Shown piece by piece: positions 13,801 to 26,795 of a stretch of 64,000 bases of DNA. The stretch is from Psilocybe azurescens. Taxonomy: Eukaryota > Basidiomycota > Agaricomycetes > Agaricales > Agrocybaceae. The translations under genes and the position numbers were made by a program. The number at the start of each line of letters is the position of its first letter. The first letter of the stretch is position 1. Location: contig JAJIRX010000870.1 of assembly GCA_023853785.1 (NCBI GenBank), forward strand, positions 55,590 through 119,589, read 5' to 3'. Below the pieces are notes generated by a model. That model made no database searches and was not told the origin of the DNA. It saw only the letters and a program-made list of their open reading frames with translations.

Positions 13801-15700
13801 TTGGGTCAAATGGGGAGATTGTCGTTGAAGCTATGACACTCATGCGATGCATCGTCAAACTTGTTTTCAATCTTCTTCTTGAGCCCGCAGCAAACAAGTA
13901 ACCAATTATTTTTACCGCCGGAGTATACTAATCTTATTGTGCGTGCACGAGGCCCGTTCTGATTGACATTGTGGTAAAACAATTCCGCACAGGTAAGGTA
14001 TCGCTGTTGTCTTTGATGGTCAGACCGCGGCTCAACTCTGCTCCAGCACGTATTTTGACAGAAGCAGCAGTGTCGCAGAAGGTGGTCCCTCTTGTCTTCA
14101 AAGACATCTCATGGTTATGGAGAACTGCGTATAATTGCGCTGTGCAAGGATGCGCCGAATGGGAAAATGCAGGAGACCAGATCTCAGAATTATTTGATAT
14201 CGCTAGAGAGGTGATTCTTTGGTTCTGTGCCACAGCTGACGGCGTCTGACTATTCCTTCTATTGATTTTCATTGGATTTGCACACGAATAGCTGCTAGAA
14301 TGTTGTTGTCAAGCCTCACCTGTTGAGATCGACGCCGAACTATGTCTCCATCTTGCCAATGCTTCCTTTGCCGCTGTTTCTGGTCGAGGTCGGTGTAATG
14401 GCATGTTACCTTCCATACTACTCACACATACCAATTTGAATCCACAAGTATTCTCGGCTCGCGAGGTCTTGACGACAACTGGGGCTATTGATGTAAGCAG
14501 AACGGCGTACAGAGTGCAGCTGTCTCTTTCTAATTTTGTCTTGCCGCACCAGGAAGAGCACATGCGTGCTGTTCTCGCACAGATCAACAAAGCAATGTCC
14601 AAGATCAATGATATTTCTTGTCGAAAAAATGTTCAGGAAACTCGGGATAGTGATCGAATCCAGCACTTTCTACATGCGCTACGCGTCTTCCAAGCAGAGT
14701 TCTCGGCGCATCTTAAGGATTGGGATCAATTATCGCAGGACGTCGATGTGAAATGCGGATTTCTTTATCGCATATATTTTTGGCCTGAAATTTATGTTGG
14801 CAGGAAATCGCAAATTCGGGTCCATTAGCTTTCGGGACTTATGAGGCCATTGCTGATATCTTAGTGAGCACCCCTTTTCAACGATGTGCTCACATCTACT
14901 GATGGATATGAATAGTGGCTTGATTCGGCCTGTCCTGTACACGGTGCGTCAGTGTGCTCTTCATTTACACCGAATAAGCCTATAGTTGGTTGGCCCCTCC
15001 AGTTTTGTCCAAGTGCTTAGAGGTGCAGTTATTCTGCTACGGACAGATAATCTGGTACCCATGTGTCATGATGCTGATCTGATGCCAATTGTAGGCGATT
15101 CTGCGCGCAAGTTTGCATCATAGCTCTCTTTCTGTTGAGAAATTCTCTCGCTGGTTACGGGCTATTTGCACGATCAGCCTCTCTCGGGACACTACACCAG
15201 ACAGACAAAAGGCTATTGGATACGTTGAGCATGCCGTCAGCGTAATGGAAGACCATCATGAAGGGGAGGGTGAGGTTCGGCATTTCCCTTTGTTTCCTCC
15301 CTTCTCACCACCAACCATGTTTACCCATTTTTTGAAACACCTGCAGGTTTACCCCATGGATGAACGACAGTGGCTCCTGGCCACGGCGTACAATACCGGC
15401 ACAGAGTGTCTTCAGTCAGTTTGACTGTTGTTCGACACCTCTTCGATCCTGAAAGTCTATTTTCTCCCTTAGTGCATCGATGCTAGATGAAGCAAAGCGA
15501 TGGTTTGAGGTGTCGACCGTTATTTGTCGCTTCGTGCCTGGAGGAAAACAGCGTTCTGAGAAGGTACGTGCCTCATGTTTACACCTGGCGAATGCGTCCC
15601 ACCGAGCATTCGTCGATAATTGCCACAATTCGATCCCCAGATTTCGGAAACCTACAGTCATCTACTATCTCGATATGGGAATAAAACTTCAAACGCTTGA
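10863..15700 (+). CDS. SPO22/ZIP4-like meiosis protein (TPR-type), many exons
   Basis: This gene has roughly twenty or more short exons. The chosen start, ATG 10863 (MSPEQSSRKK), splices at 10935/10994 into LLSTVKVLLDEPKNTH. Diagnostic runs follow: WTHLADSLDQEG then VNLWNISGLIHKAPDE, LRLAAFRLVEAGLEMKPGIE, LIHALHLASKTG, SIACATVVYYSSRMEAAW, LLAYKLHQIAGSF and ARAYFISEAYDRAESVLDEL. Downstream come KCFRKVALCHIEQGEYLLAS, KMLLVATQISHQSEMKPVLL, WRTAYNCAVQGCAEWEN and KFSRWLRAICTISLSRD. The last exon ends in SRYGNKTSNA and stops at 15700. This is the SPO22/ZIP4 family, a helical-repeat scaffold linking synaptonemal complex assembly and crossover formation in meiosis I. One base appears missing in the A6 run at 12569-12574, since the next exon only joins in frame with seven A. 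Otherwise the gene looks intact. Exact borders of several middle exons are uncertain. Confidence 0.85.
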
Positions 15701-16800
15701 ACGCTCTCTGGTTCTTTGGTTCCGTGACAAACGATGGTCGGACTATTTTCTCGATGTTGATCATGATGTTCTGTTGGACTCTCTTCGTTCGCTCTAGCAT
15801 CGCTGGCTCAAGGAAATTAAACTTAGGCTCCTAGCCTGTGCTCGAACTGTATCTTTTAGACTTCTATTTTTGCTTTGGAATATCATTCCGCCGCAGGTTT
15901 ACCGTTATATCTGACTTCTGACACTGAATGACCTTCTGTATGTGAACGCTTACTACTTTGCCTTCTTGTACCCGCTGTATTCCCAAGAAGTCTCTCTTTA
16001 TGGGCTTTTCGCAAACGTGGGATTAGACTCCTCCATGTAGATCATAACTTCTCGGTGTACAATCAATAGCGAGTAATAAATCTATTCACACTTGATCAAT
16101 TCTGACCATGAGGTTATATTCATTAGAATGGGCTCCGCATAAGGTATATGTCAATGATACAATGCCACAGGTACGAAGAAACCAGGGCTAAATGTGTTGG
16201 TAGTATAGTATAAAGTAGTACCCCATTTCGTGTCCGAAATGAATATCTTCAGAATAAGTTATAACATATCGGATCATCCCTTTGATTTCATTAATAATTT
16301 TTGAATGCTGTCCAGAAGGTTCTTCCAGAAATCCAAATATCACGATCAGTTGCGGCGTACAATGACGATACGATAACATCTAAGGACTAGACTGATCCAT
16401 GCAGTCATTTTAGTACAACTTGCCTAATAACGGGATCCTTGGAAATCATGCGACCGTAACGATCGATAATTGAACGGAGAAAACACGTACTATCCTAGTT
16501 TTTCATCACAATATCGGCAAGTCCATCAGAATTATGATGCTGTAGCTTCCAGTAAGGCCTCAGGTGGTCACTTAGCATAGAAATCAGCTGAATCGGTGGT
16601 CCGGTCATACCCGCATTCTACTTAGGGATTCCGTGATTGGTACCAGCGCTCATCTACTCCAGAATTGAACGTTGAGATGTTGTCTGCATGATTAAAGTTC
16701 TGAGTCCTACATTAGGTACGCCACATTTACATCTCTCATTTCAAAGACCATCCGCGTCAATAGATCGAACAGGAGGCGTCATGACATTGGTGTTCAGGCT
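15701..16800. other. Intergenic, no gene seen
   Basis: This AT-rich spacer lies 3' of the SPO22/ZIP4-like gene. There are no conserved frames, repeats or RNA structures that I can support. Confidence 0.4.
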
Positions 16801-17958
16801 GCCACGCTAAGGGAAAGGATGTAAATAGCGCGGGTGTTCTTTCGGATATCCTGTACTCCGACGACGTGAAGAATAGCTTAGTGCTGACAATTTGCAAACA
16901 TGGATGTAGAGTGGCCGGAGCAGCTCAAGAACACGGGAAGCCATCGGTAGCGGTGAAGAACGGGACCAGATGTAGATTATTTTATCGATGATGTTTCCAA
17001 ATTTTAAAGCCGCATGTTTAGGATGTTGACTCCAGTCCAATGATATCTCTTCGTGTTCGTCGTGCCGCTGCATCCGGCTCATGATGTTCAGCAATCACTT
17101 TCAATTCCGAGGAATGACACACAGAGATGCACCTTGGAGAAGATAGCGACGCAGCAGTAAGCGGGATACGATAGCCCGATACCCGGTTCTAGGGAAAGGC
17201 CAATGGGCACGGGCGGGGGCAAAGTCGCATACGCTGTGTTCTCATGAGACCAAGCCTGACATGGGTCACCGCTACGAGGGTACGAGAATAAGGTCCCAAG
17301 AGGGGAACGCTAATGAATTGCTTGAAACAAAGTTAAAGGGGACTCACCGAACGTGTCAGAAAATGCCCCCAGTTGAGTGAGGTTATTAAGCGCAAATAGA
17401 AGGCGTTTCACAGACAGCTCGAGAAACAAAGCTCGCCGATTCCTTTTGGATTTATGATATTTTTCGTTGCATACGGAGGGCGCTCGGAGTACTGGTATCA
17501 ATAAGCGATGTCAGTGGAATAAAACTCTATGTACTACCATACGTTCGTAAACCTTGATCGAGTGAAAGTTTCACGACGTACGTCATGTAGTAGTTGTTTG
17601 CCGGCTCTACTGCCTTAAACGTCGGCGTCAATGGTATCAATCCAAGCGAGTAGGTAGCTGTTGATGAAATAGGCATATGAAGGGTTGTTAATTCCTGAGA
17701 GTTCAAAGACCAGTAACCGCATTTTCGAGGAAGACTATTTGCCAAGGTATCATTTCAGGATGGTCTGGTCCTATCATCCACACCGGCGGTGAAGGTCTGA
17801 GAAGTCCAGCCGACTAAGTCTGGCAAGGAATATTCAAAGCTGTCAAAGTAGACGATTTTCAGACCCTGGAAGCGATAACTGTGAATATCGACAGGGTACG
17901 ACCTACACACCACAGCCGCTCTCGTCCCACCACCATTAAAGCATTTTAGGTCTCTCAT
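16801..17958 (-). CDS. Possible unrecognised multi-exon gene
   Basis: Four minus-strand frames lie end to end: 17755-17958, 17527-17745, 17310-17501 and 16807-17094. Two can be joined by a plausible intron. The donor is GTAGTA just after the codons for LDQGLRTYG and the acceptor is ACCAG, followed by LRAPSVCNEKYHKSKRNRR. The next frame ends in a good donor, GTGAGT, after FSDTF. I recognise no family. Composition is ordinary and slightly hydrophobic near ANNYYMTYVVKLSLD. It could be a lineage-specific gene, a relic or chance. Confidence 0.2.
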
Positions 17959-18955
17959 GAGTAATTTTCACATTCCAAAATGAGGTGGTACTGACAAAAT
18001 TAGACAAAATTCTCTGGTAGATAGTGGAAGAAATCATCGGGTGGTCGAAGTTCGGCTGCAATCGGCTGACAAGAGCTTCACTTACAAGCAAACAATAATA
18101 CCTGCACGCTCAGCTGACAGCCGCAGGGTAGGGTACTCAAGACTCAAAGTCTCAAACAGCTCTTCGCTCTTACTCGATCCTTACCCACATTTCATAAAAA
18201 TGCACAATGGACCTCCCAAAAACTGACAGAAGGATTGACAAGGGCGACAGCCGGTGGCAGCAGTCTTTTCTAATTCCACTGTAATTTGTCATAACATATC
18301 ATTATTCCTGCCAGCCATTGCGAGTCGCGGCACTCTTCCTCGACTCTTCCGATAGATCTTTTCGAGCTCGATATCTCCCACTAAAGAATATCAACCCTAG
18401 TGAACTCCTGGAAGCCGTCCTGGCACTCACTGTATGATGCGACATCTCTGACCGACTTCAAAACTCCGAAAAGCCGTCAAGTGAGTTCGTTAAGTGGTAA
18501 ACTTCGGCAAGCTAAACTCATCCTATTCCGCAATCATCTAAATTTATATTTTGCATAGGGCTCCAGCTCCTTTCCTGTTGGAACGCGATCACGTGGATTT
18601 ACAAATTGCGTCGCGTCGCGCCGTCTCCTATCCCGTTACGTTGAATTGTACGGCAAGACCTCCACAAGTTTGCCGCAAGACTTTGTTTTATAAGACGTTT
18701 GTGTAAGTACCCACTTCCTTAAAGTTTCTATAGGCACTGCAGGGTGCCACCTGCAGAGTTTATGCTCCCTGCACCCAGGATCGCACTGTGTCCTGACGTG
18801 ACTTGCCTAGTATCGCGAAGGCAATGCTTCCTTCTAAGCGAGCTCCCTTATTCCGCCCCAGTCACCTCAGCTAGACCCGATATGAAGCGTGTCTCAGATT
18901 ACTCGCAACTTCTTATGTAATACTTACCAGTAGAGTCTTCATTGCTTGATTTCCA
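17959..18955. other. Intergenic, no gene seen
   Basis: I see no supportable frame or repeat here. The stretch separates the doubtful gene upstream from the relic paralogues downstream. Confidence 0.35.
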
Positions 18956-18959
18956 ACAC

Positions 18960-20165
18960 AATGCTCAGAGCAGCCCGGTCAGTGTTGCTGGTCCATGGCT
19001 CCGCCGTTTGTCTGGATCTCACCTCATCTTCGATGATGAGCTTGTGATGCAAGAATCACACATGCTGCAGGTATGGAATGGATCAAGCAATGTTCGCGAA
19101 ACTCTTGAATGAGCCCCATGACACAGTCCCCATGTCTTTACGCCGTCAATGTGGTTCATACTAATCCATTGAAATTCGTATTAATCGCTCCCCGTTTCGT
19201 GTTTGAGTAAACGACGGCTTCGGGTAATGCCCATTGTCGTGTGTGAAGATACGTATTCTATGATGAAGGATTCCGATGACGTTCTTGCAGGCTTGGCTAC
19301 CACATTGGGGGTGATTTTCATAGCTTCTTCTAAGTCAACTGTCTGATCAAAGGGGCTCTAATAGAAAGAAGAGCTCCTATGAGTGCGGATATGCCCAAGC
19401 AACTCTTGTTGGTTAGATCGTTGATACTGCTGGCCGTTGACGCATCTTTGGGCTTCGCGAGCCAAATAACGCATGTTCTACCCTTGACATGCATATGTTC
19501 TCTCGTCCTTGTTGAAGAGGACAGGAGCAATTGGGGTTATGAGAGGGACCTTATGAAGCTGTCGAAAGTAGATGTGGAGAGTGCACAGAATACAGATGCG
19601 CCTCCACCGCGACATAGTCTTCCAGGCCACCTCAAGGGTTTCACCGTCGGCGCAGTCCATGGTTATCCATTGGACTTCATGTGTCCTGCTATCCTCGATG
19701 GGTTCGAGTAGCAAACGCTGTATTCTCGATCTTGTACGTGAAGACACATATTCCAAAATAAAAGCTTCCGTCAGAGTTATCGCAGGCAGCAACTGCATCT
19801 GAGGTGATGTTCCATGGCTTTTTCTTAGTTAGAGGGATAAAGAGGCTAAAACCAGGTGCATAGAGGTCTTGGTGTCGCTTTGGAGAGCGGAGGACGGAGG
19901 CGGTGGTACAACTCTTCATTGGGAGATCGTCGACGTTACTGGAAGTTGCCTCCCTCCCATGCTTCATAGACCTAACGCACGGTAGTACCTCTTCCTACGA
20001 GTGTCTTTTGGTCAAATGTAGGCTCATTGTGACAGATATGCACCCATGTGGCTACGGGGGAAATAAATCAGTGTTGCTGATAGTTTGTTGTTTTGTCTGG
20101 AGTCACATCGCTTCACCGACGACGAGCTCGGGTCACGATGATTGCACACGCTGCAGCCATTAAAT
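18960..20165 (-). pseudogene. Tandem decayed copies of an unrecognised gene
   Basis: Two blocks on the minus strand are related. In block A (about 19500-19800) the reading is EAFILEYVSSRTRSRIQRLL and then EVQWITMDCADGETLE. In block B (about 19150-19330) it is ESFIIEYVSSHT, then RSRRLL, then EFQWISMNHIDGVKTW. A second pair of similar segments lies at about 18995-19073 and 20080-20160: both share ctgcagc..gtg, a run of GCTC/CGTC triplets, agatccagacaaa and cagcaacactga. Stops and frame changes interrupt both blocks. These look like remnants of a tandemly duplicated gene family whose function I do not recognise. Confidence 0.4.
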
Positions 20166-20421
20166 GAGACAATCAATGCCCCCGAAGCCCCCGAATGATC
20201 CAGCAGTCCAGCGGTACTAAGTATTACTGACTCGGTACTTGGGAATGGTTAACAATTCCAAAATGTCTGTGTCGCTATCATTTATCAACTAGGAAATTGC
20301 GTGTCCCTGAGTACGCGAGGGTCAGGTGTAATTTGGGGAAGAGGTCATAAACTGCTTTTCTTTCTTACAATATGTCTACTGGTATGTGAATATCCATCCT
20401 ACAGCATCCCTCAGTCATTTC

Positions 20422-23400
20422 TCAGACAATACCCAGCTCCCTCGCCTCTTCCCATTCTTTTGGGATACATCTTCTGGGCCGCAGCCGGGAACAAGCTGAG
20501 CCTAGCGTATCCACTCGCGAAGTCAAAGGATCCCTCACGGACATGAGAGCCTGAACCTTTTGGTTTGGAGCTACATGGACTTTCGCCATAGCCGGGTTGT
20601 CAAACTGTGGTAATGTGACAATGGGCTTCTCGAGCTTGGTGGTAAGCACATATGGAATGGTATACCTAGCAGACTTCATGAGCGATCTCTTCCCAGCCCA
20701 TTGGGGTGGTACGCTTACCGGTCTTTATCGATATTAAGTGTATTGACCCGATGAGTTGTAGCGACAAGCTTTCCACCAGTGAGACGCATGAATTGCATCC
20801 CTGTGTCAAGAAATATTAGTGCGATGACTGGGGAAAAAAACCTCAAGACGCACCGACGTTACACACTACTCCCCCTTCCACCATTGGGATATCAATCCAG
20901 GTACCACTGTGATTCTGTACTTGGAGACCTGGCCGAGACTGTATAAGGCAGGTCAAAAATGTAGATGGGTCACGATGCTCATGCATTCCATTGACAAAAC
21001 CTTCACGCTCCGAAGCTTTCATCTCCGGGGTGAGCGCAAGGTAATGCCAAATGGCGGCATTAAACTCGGTCTGGGAGGGGAAGTAGTCGTTGATTACCGA
21101 GGCCGGAACATCCAGAAGCTGGGCGATATGCTCGTTCAGCTCGAGGTTGAGTGAGTGATAGCGCTCAAAGAGTGCTTCGATGGTCTTTCGGAAACCTGGC
21201 AGGTCGGCTACTGGTGGCCATTGATTGGGGCCTGGAAGCCGTTAGAATGGTTGGACAAAAAGATTTTAAGGAGATGCCTACCTTCGTGGATGCGGAGCCA
21301 GAAAGGTACATTCGGGTCGACATGAGCGGGTCTTTCTGCTCCAAAGCGATAGGCTTCAGCATATGCCTAAAACGACTATTAATACCAGTCGGGCTTAGTG
21401 AAGTAAAGCACAACCTTATGGGGACCCTCAATGGTGTCTCCAGCGGAAATGACCACGCAATGAAGGCGAGTGCTCAGTTCCAATCGAGCTCTTCCAGTCT
21501 GCAGGTTTATTGAAGAATTGTGCCACGAGATCAAAGATTTGGTCTTGGAATGTCTGCTCGAATCCTGGTACATTGACAAAGATACCAAAGCCGACGTCCT
21601 CAAGCGCAAACTTCAGTTGCTTGAAGTACTCCGTAGGGTTAGATTTCGCAAGACAGAAGTCGATCGTAGGAACATCGTCGAAGTCCTGCTTGGAAGGTAC
21701 TGCAGGAGGTGGGGCAGGAGACTGAAGGGCTTCAGCGCGGTGAATAGCGGACCTCATCTTGGAAGCAAAAGATTCGACGTGCTGCTCGGATATCATGGTG
21801 TAGTGCTCGCCATCGACATCGATCATCTCATAATGCTTCCCAGAATAGTTTTTCCACTTGGAGAGTCGGTCACGTTTGTATTCCTCCCTCGTGCCCATTG
21901 AGGGGGAGAGGAATGGCGCTAAAACACCGTGGTCAAGGCCCCGTCAATGCGTCCTGAGGGTATGTAGGTCCGCCCTGGTTGTTCTTCAGTTATAGAGATA
22001 GATATTACGACTACACACAGAATACGCACCTGTGAATGATACATCATATGCAACATTCACCCAACGATGAAAGTAGTCAATAGGCATCTGGAGCTCCTCT
22101 AATCTCGACTGATTGCAATGGGCAAATGTCCACTCGATTAGCTCCCTTGAGTTGGGCGGTTCTGTGTCAGAATCACCACCAGGGTTCTGAAGAAGCAGCG
22201 ATAATTTGAAATGTTCAAAGTCTTCTGAACGAATTAGAGCCAAGAACATGGAGAGATTGAGCCTGAAATTCAGAAACTACTAGTTAGGTGGGTATGCCGA
22301 TCAGAAACATATGACTTACAGCGTCTCAACCCAGACCAGTTCCTTCACTCTAAACTGAATGAAAGGCGGTAGGTTCAATACTCCGAGCCAAGGGACCACC
22401 TTACCCCTTTGCTCCAAGAGCTTGCCTATCTCGAAAGCAATTCCAGCACCAAAACTGTATCCAGCAAGGTAGTACGGGCCTATGGGATTATTTTTCACGA
22501 TGGCGTCTGCGTATATTTCGACCATCTCCTGCATAGATGACGGAGGAATTTCGCCAGCTTCAAGCCTCTGGCACGCGAGGGCGTATACCGGACGGTCGTC
22601 ATTTAAGATGCGGGCAAGGTTGATGAAAATAAGAACTTCGCCGACACCGGGGTGAACAAGGTATAGGGGTGGCTTCGAACCTTGCGGGTTGAGACACAAG
22701 AGAGGATTGTAGGACGCTTGGTGGTCACTCCCCTGATCAACCAATTGTTGGACATAGGCCGAGATCTCGGAAATGATCGGACGTTGGAGCAGTTCAATGG
22801 TGGGGATATTGACGATGCCGAAACGATCCTGCAGGAATGTTTTGAGGCGGATGAGGTGCATGGAGGAAGCACCCATGTCAAAGATATTCTGAGACACGTC
22901 GATAGAGGCCAAATCAAGCTCGAAGACGACGGAGACTCCTTCGCATACGACCTCCTCTAACGCCGGAACGAGGGAGCAGAGGATGCTGCGCGTGCTTGTT
23001 CGCGTCTAATAGAAGCCTCGCCGATGTACTTGTCAATAATGTTGAACTTCTGCTCCCTGTAAGCCTTGGCGAGCGCAATACGAGAAACCTTGCCTAACGC
23101 AGTCTTGAAGAAGAAATTCGCGGGGAAGAGGGAGGACAACATGGGGAGCCTGTGAACAGAAGGCAGCACAAACGTTTTGAATTCGTTGGTTTGTACTGAG
23201 GACTGACTCTACCTCTTCGTTTGTTAACGAACCGAGAGTAGCCTCCTCTATGACGACCCCGGTATGCTGGTAGAACACAGTATATGTTTCAGTATCAGCA
23301 CCGTCAAGCCGCGTAGCACAAACAAAGACAAGAGAGCTTTCGGCGCCAGTAATGTTTGAATCCGGCTATATAATGCTCGATGTCAACGTTGGGGTGTTTG

Positions 23401-24924
23401 ACGCCCGTTAACGTTGATGACGTCCTTGTGTCTGCCGAGCATATGGACATTCCCGTCATCGTCAAGGAGTGCCAGGTCTCCAGTAACAAACCACCCATCG
23501 GAGGTGAAAGAGTCATTAGTCGCTGTCGGATTGGCATAATATTGAGAAAATATTGCAGGCCCAGACATCTGCAGTTGACCGGCAACACCTGGAGAACAAG
23601 GAAGTGACGTATGAGGGTCCATAATGCGTACCCTTCCCCCCTGCATGGGAAGTACCAATCGAGAGATAGGTATCGTTCCCATAGGCTGATACAGTCTGTC
23701 TTATAGGGAGGTTATTGTAGATAATCCCTGCCTATGATTCGGGTTAACGAGGGATTCAGAGTCAAGTTGAAAAGAGGATACGAACCCCAGTTTCGGTCAT
23801 TCAAAGCGGCCCTTAAAGTTGTTCGGGAAGAGCCGAAACGCTCAATGATGTTGCTGAATTCAACGGCTGTTGTTACCGGATTCGCTTCCCCTCCTGTGAT
23901 TAAAACTCTGAGCGCAGACAGGTTCATAGAAAGACCTGCCGAATCCAAGGGCGTAGAAGTAAGAGAGCCATCCCGACAGATCTGCGGCTAAAAAGAAAGT
24001 TGGGGCTGAAAGTGTGGGTGATGCGGTACCTAGAGCACCAGTCGAGCAGGTTTTGAGGCTTGCGAATAATAGCAGAAGGGGAGACTTGGTATTGACTGTA
24101 TAGAGAGTAATTTCAGTTGAATTCACTGGAGACTTTGATAAACCAATACTAACGATGCACCGGGCGCAGATGGCATGAAGATGAGCTTCCGTAACATTTG
24201 CGGCGTGGTCGAAATTGATCCAGTTAAAAAATATGTCACTCTCATTGGTCCCATGCTTCGATGTCTTGCCTTTCACAGCAGAGAGAAGTATTGAGTGTGG
24301 CAGGACCACCCCTTTGGAATTTCCCGTGGATCCCGATGTCAACATAATGGCAACCGTTTCGTCAGTCGAGGCAGCGCGGAAGGGGTATATTTGGTCATCG
24401 AGCAATGAGCTGGAACTTGATGTTGAGTTGGTAATCTGCTCGACGTCGACAGTCTTGAATTCTGGGACCAGCCTTTCAACGATTAGAAGTGTTCCAGGGT
24501 CAGATATGAAAGTGGGTTTATTGAAGAGGTCCTGTAGATGATTGAGGAGGAGAGCCTGTCGACTTTCGTCAGGGTGAAAGGGTGGCAATGGGCATATGGG
24601 GATGCCAGCTAGTACAGAGAATATTAGCGCCAAGAATTGAATAAAGAATTGCAAAATAGATCTGACCAAAAGCACATCCCCAAAATAATAAGATGTGCGT
24701 CCTTTGATCATCGAATTTGGTAACAACAATGTCTTTTCCGCCACTCTGGAGACCCGACGCGAGGAGTGCCTTCGCAATGCGTTTGGCAGACTTCGGCCAG
24801 ATCGACAAAAGTCAAGGAATTCGCTAAGTTCCCAGAGTCATCTAGGAAGTGAATGGTGTTATTTGAAGCTCCAGCACGCAGGGTGAGAAGCTTCGGTTAT
24901 CGTCGTCGGTTCAGTGTTATGCAT
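20422..24924 (-). pseudogene. NRPS-like A-T-TE-2OG dioxygenase, copy 1 (frame-broken)
   Basis: This is a paralogue of the gene at 34333-38830, colinear through all domains. The adenylation part shows LTSGSTGNSKGVVLPHS and FFNWINFDHAANVTEAHLHA. The carrier site is IFDMGASSMHLIRLK. The thioesterase has YLAGYSFGAGIAFEIG and its histidine in GEHYTMI. The fused dioxygenase runs from VPTIDFCLAKSNPTEYF to MHEHRDPSTFLTCL (HxD coded at 20969-20983). Unlike copy 2 it carries several one-base gains: near 24880 (start region), 24790, 23975, 23118-23121 (an extra base in the CCCCGCGAA context of the minus strand) and 22970. A compensated pair of shifts sits near the C-terminus (20460-20550). It starts at ATG 24924 and the stop is 20422-20424. 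The divergent neighbour is O-methyltransferase copy 1. It is likely a pseudogene, but read error cannot be excluded. Confidence 0.7.
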
Positions 24925-26795
24925 CTTGCAGCTAAGTAGCAGATGGAGATGTATAGACAAGGCGCGGTGTATCTTCATTATTTAAGCGATTCGTTACACA
25001 ATACCATAAAGATCACTCTGTGAGGTGAGAAAAAGAACATGGGTTTGAGAATTGGTTAGTATGGGGACTAAGATTTGAGGTCCCTAAGACCCATCGAAAA
25101 TATATTTGGCATACCATCCGTCGACTTGATTGAGAGGGAGCAAGTTCAATACACCCATGCTTCTTGAATTGATATCCATAGTTAGTACGTAGTGTTCCAA
25201 ATTAAAGTCGATGGGCTAACAAGAGCTCAGTACTCCGATGTAACCAACAATATTCATCACAGGCACGCTGGTGCAGAGTAAGCATCAGATAACTTAGAAT
25301 CTGAATCTCTGCCGTGATGAAAGTACTAAGACAGAGGAGTATTTCACCATTTAAAAAGCCTTTATGGGAAATAAAGCTCACGCTCAGAGCTCAGTTCTTG
25401 AGCGTCTGGAAATCTTTGCTATGATTGGTGTCAATACAATTGAACTGTCAAAGTCAAGTCCGGGCGCAAGACTGGCAACCGAATTATACCAGCTGCTTAT
25501 TCACTCCATTCTCAAAAATACATGGCTCTGCAATATAGTCCTCATAACAGTGTAAATTGACTTCGGATATCAGTCTCTCTGTGTTGTGCACTTTCAAGAC
25601 TGGATTAGGCAGGCTGAGTTTGATCGGACTGTCGTGAGCAGCACTGAAATTATGCCTCCGTCTAAATTCAATTTATGTATTGCCTATCGGTCTAAATATT
25701 GTCGGCTGAAGTCTACAACCCCTAATGAGCATGTTGATACTATTGGCCGCATCCAAATTCGACACATGGCTAGAAATAAAAGTCCCGAGAATCTTGCCGA
25801 AGTCTAGACGTCAGAAACTCGAGCTTAGGGCGACCGTTTTATCAGTGTGATCGAACTTGCATGAGCGTTCTACACAATCAGATCACGCAGCGGTCATGAG
25901 GCAGATTCCTATAGAATGAACGTTCAATAACTTACATAACCGTCCGGTTGACTGACGGACCTGGCACCAACAAGATACTCGACTGATGACCAGTAAGTAG
26001 TCCTGTAAGGTTCTGGCGCATTTGTTTGTGTGCATGACTTTTTGATGGTTTATATGCCATTATGATCGGTTATTCCAAAAATATGGACAAGAGCATGGAA
26101 AGGCGGCATTCACAATCTACTCTGTATGATTCTCGAATCCAATTGGCCTTTACGGTGATCCAAAACGGCGTTTTCTGAAGGCCAGAATAACTTCGTGAGA
26201 AGACCCGCTGAAAAGAGGGAAATTTACTCCCAGTGGCACACTATCTAGTGTCAAGCGCGCAGTAGTCACTACATAGCGGTTGGTCTATGTATATACCGAT
26301 TTTCCCTCGCTTCGGGATGATGCTAATGGTGATCTTGTCAGGGTTTCTCGGCTAGATGTGAAGATTATGATGATCATAGATAAGTCAGAAATGGCACATC
26401 GTGGACAAGATCAAGTGAGATTTGTTCGACCTACAACCAAGCATGTACATTAATTCCCTAGGACTATGATGATAATGCCCTAAGTCTGTGAAAACGTCTT
26501 GCGATTCGCTTCTTTCTAGCCCCAGGCGAGCTTGGCTTTGATCCCTGTGAACATAGAAGGGTCGTAGTGATGTTTTTCTACGATAAATCTCAGTTGCTGT
26601 TCTAACTTGTAACATTAGATTATTGGCCTCTTCTGATCACGATCCCACGATAACAAGAAATAGCGCCCGTGATACCAATCCAAGCTTGCTTCTCTGAGTG
26701 ATGCTTGAGTCAGCAAGATGTCACTCTGATTCAGGAGGTACTATATCTCAGAGGAAAGCATTCCGTTATTCTTCACTTCTTCAACCCGTTCCACA
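24925..26795. other. Divergent intergenic region, copy 1
   Basis: This 1.9 kb lies between the NRPS-like relic and O-methyltransferase 1, which point away from each other. It should hold both promoters. The matching interval in module 2 is only about 750 bp, so extra DNA was gained here or lost there. I see no gene or clear transposon inside it. Confidence 0.4.

Noticed and set aside
19379..19711. Plus-strand 110-residue frame with a hydrophobic start
   Set aside because: It overlaps the minus-strand relic blocks, whose similarity to each other is on the minus strand.
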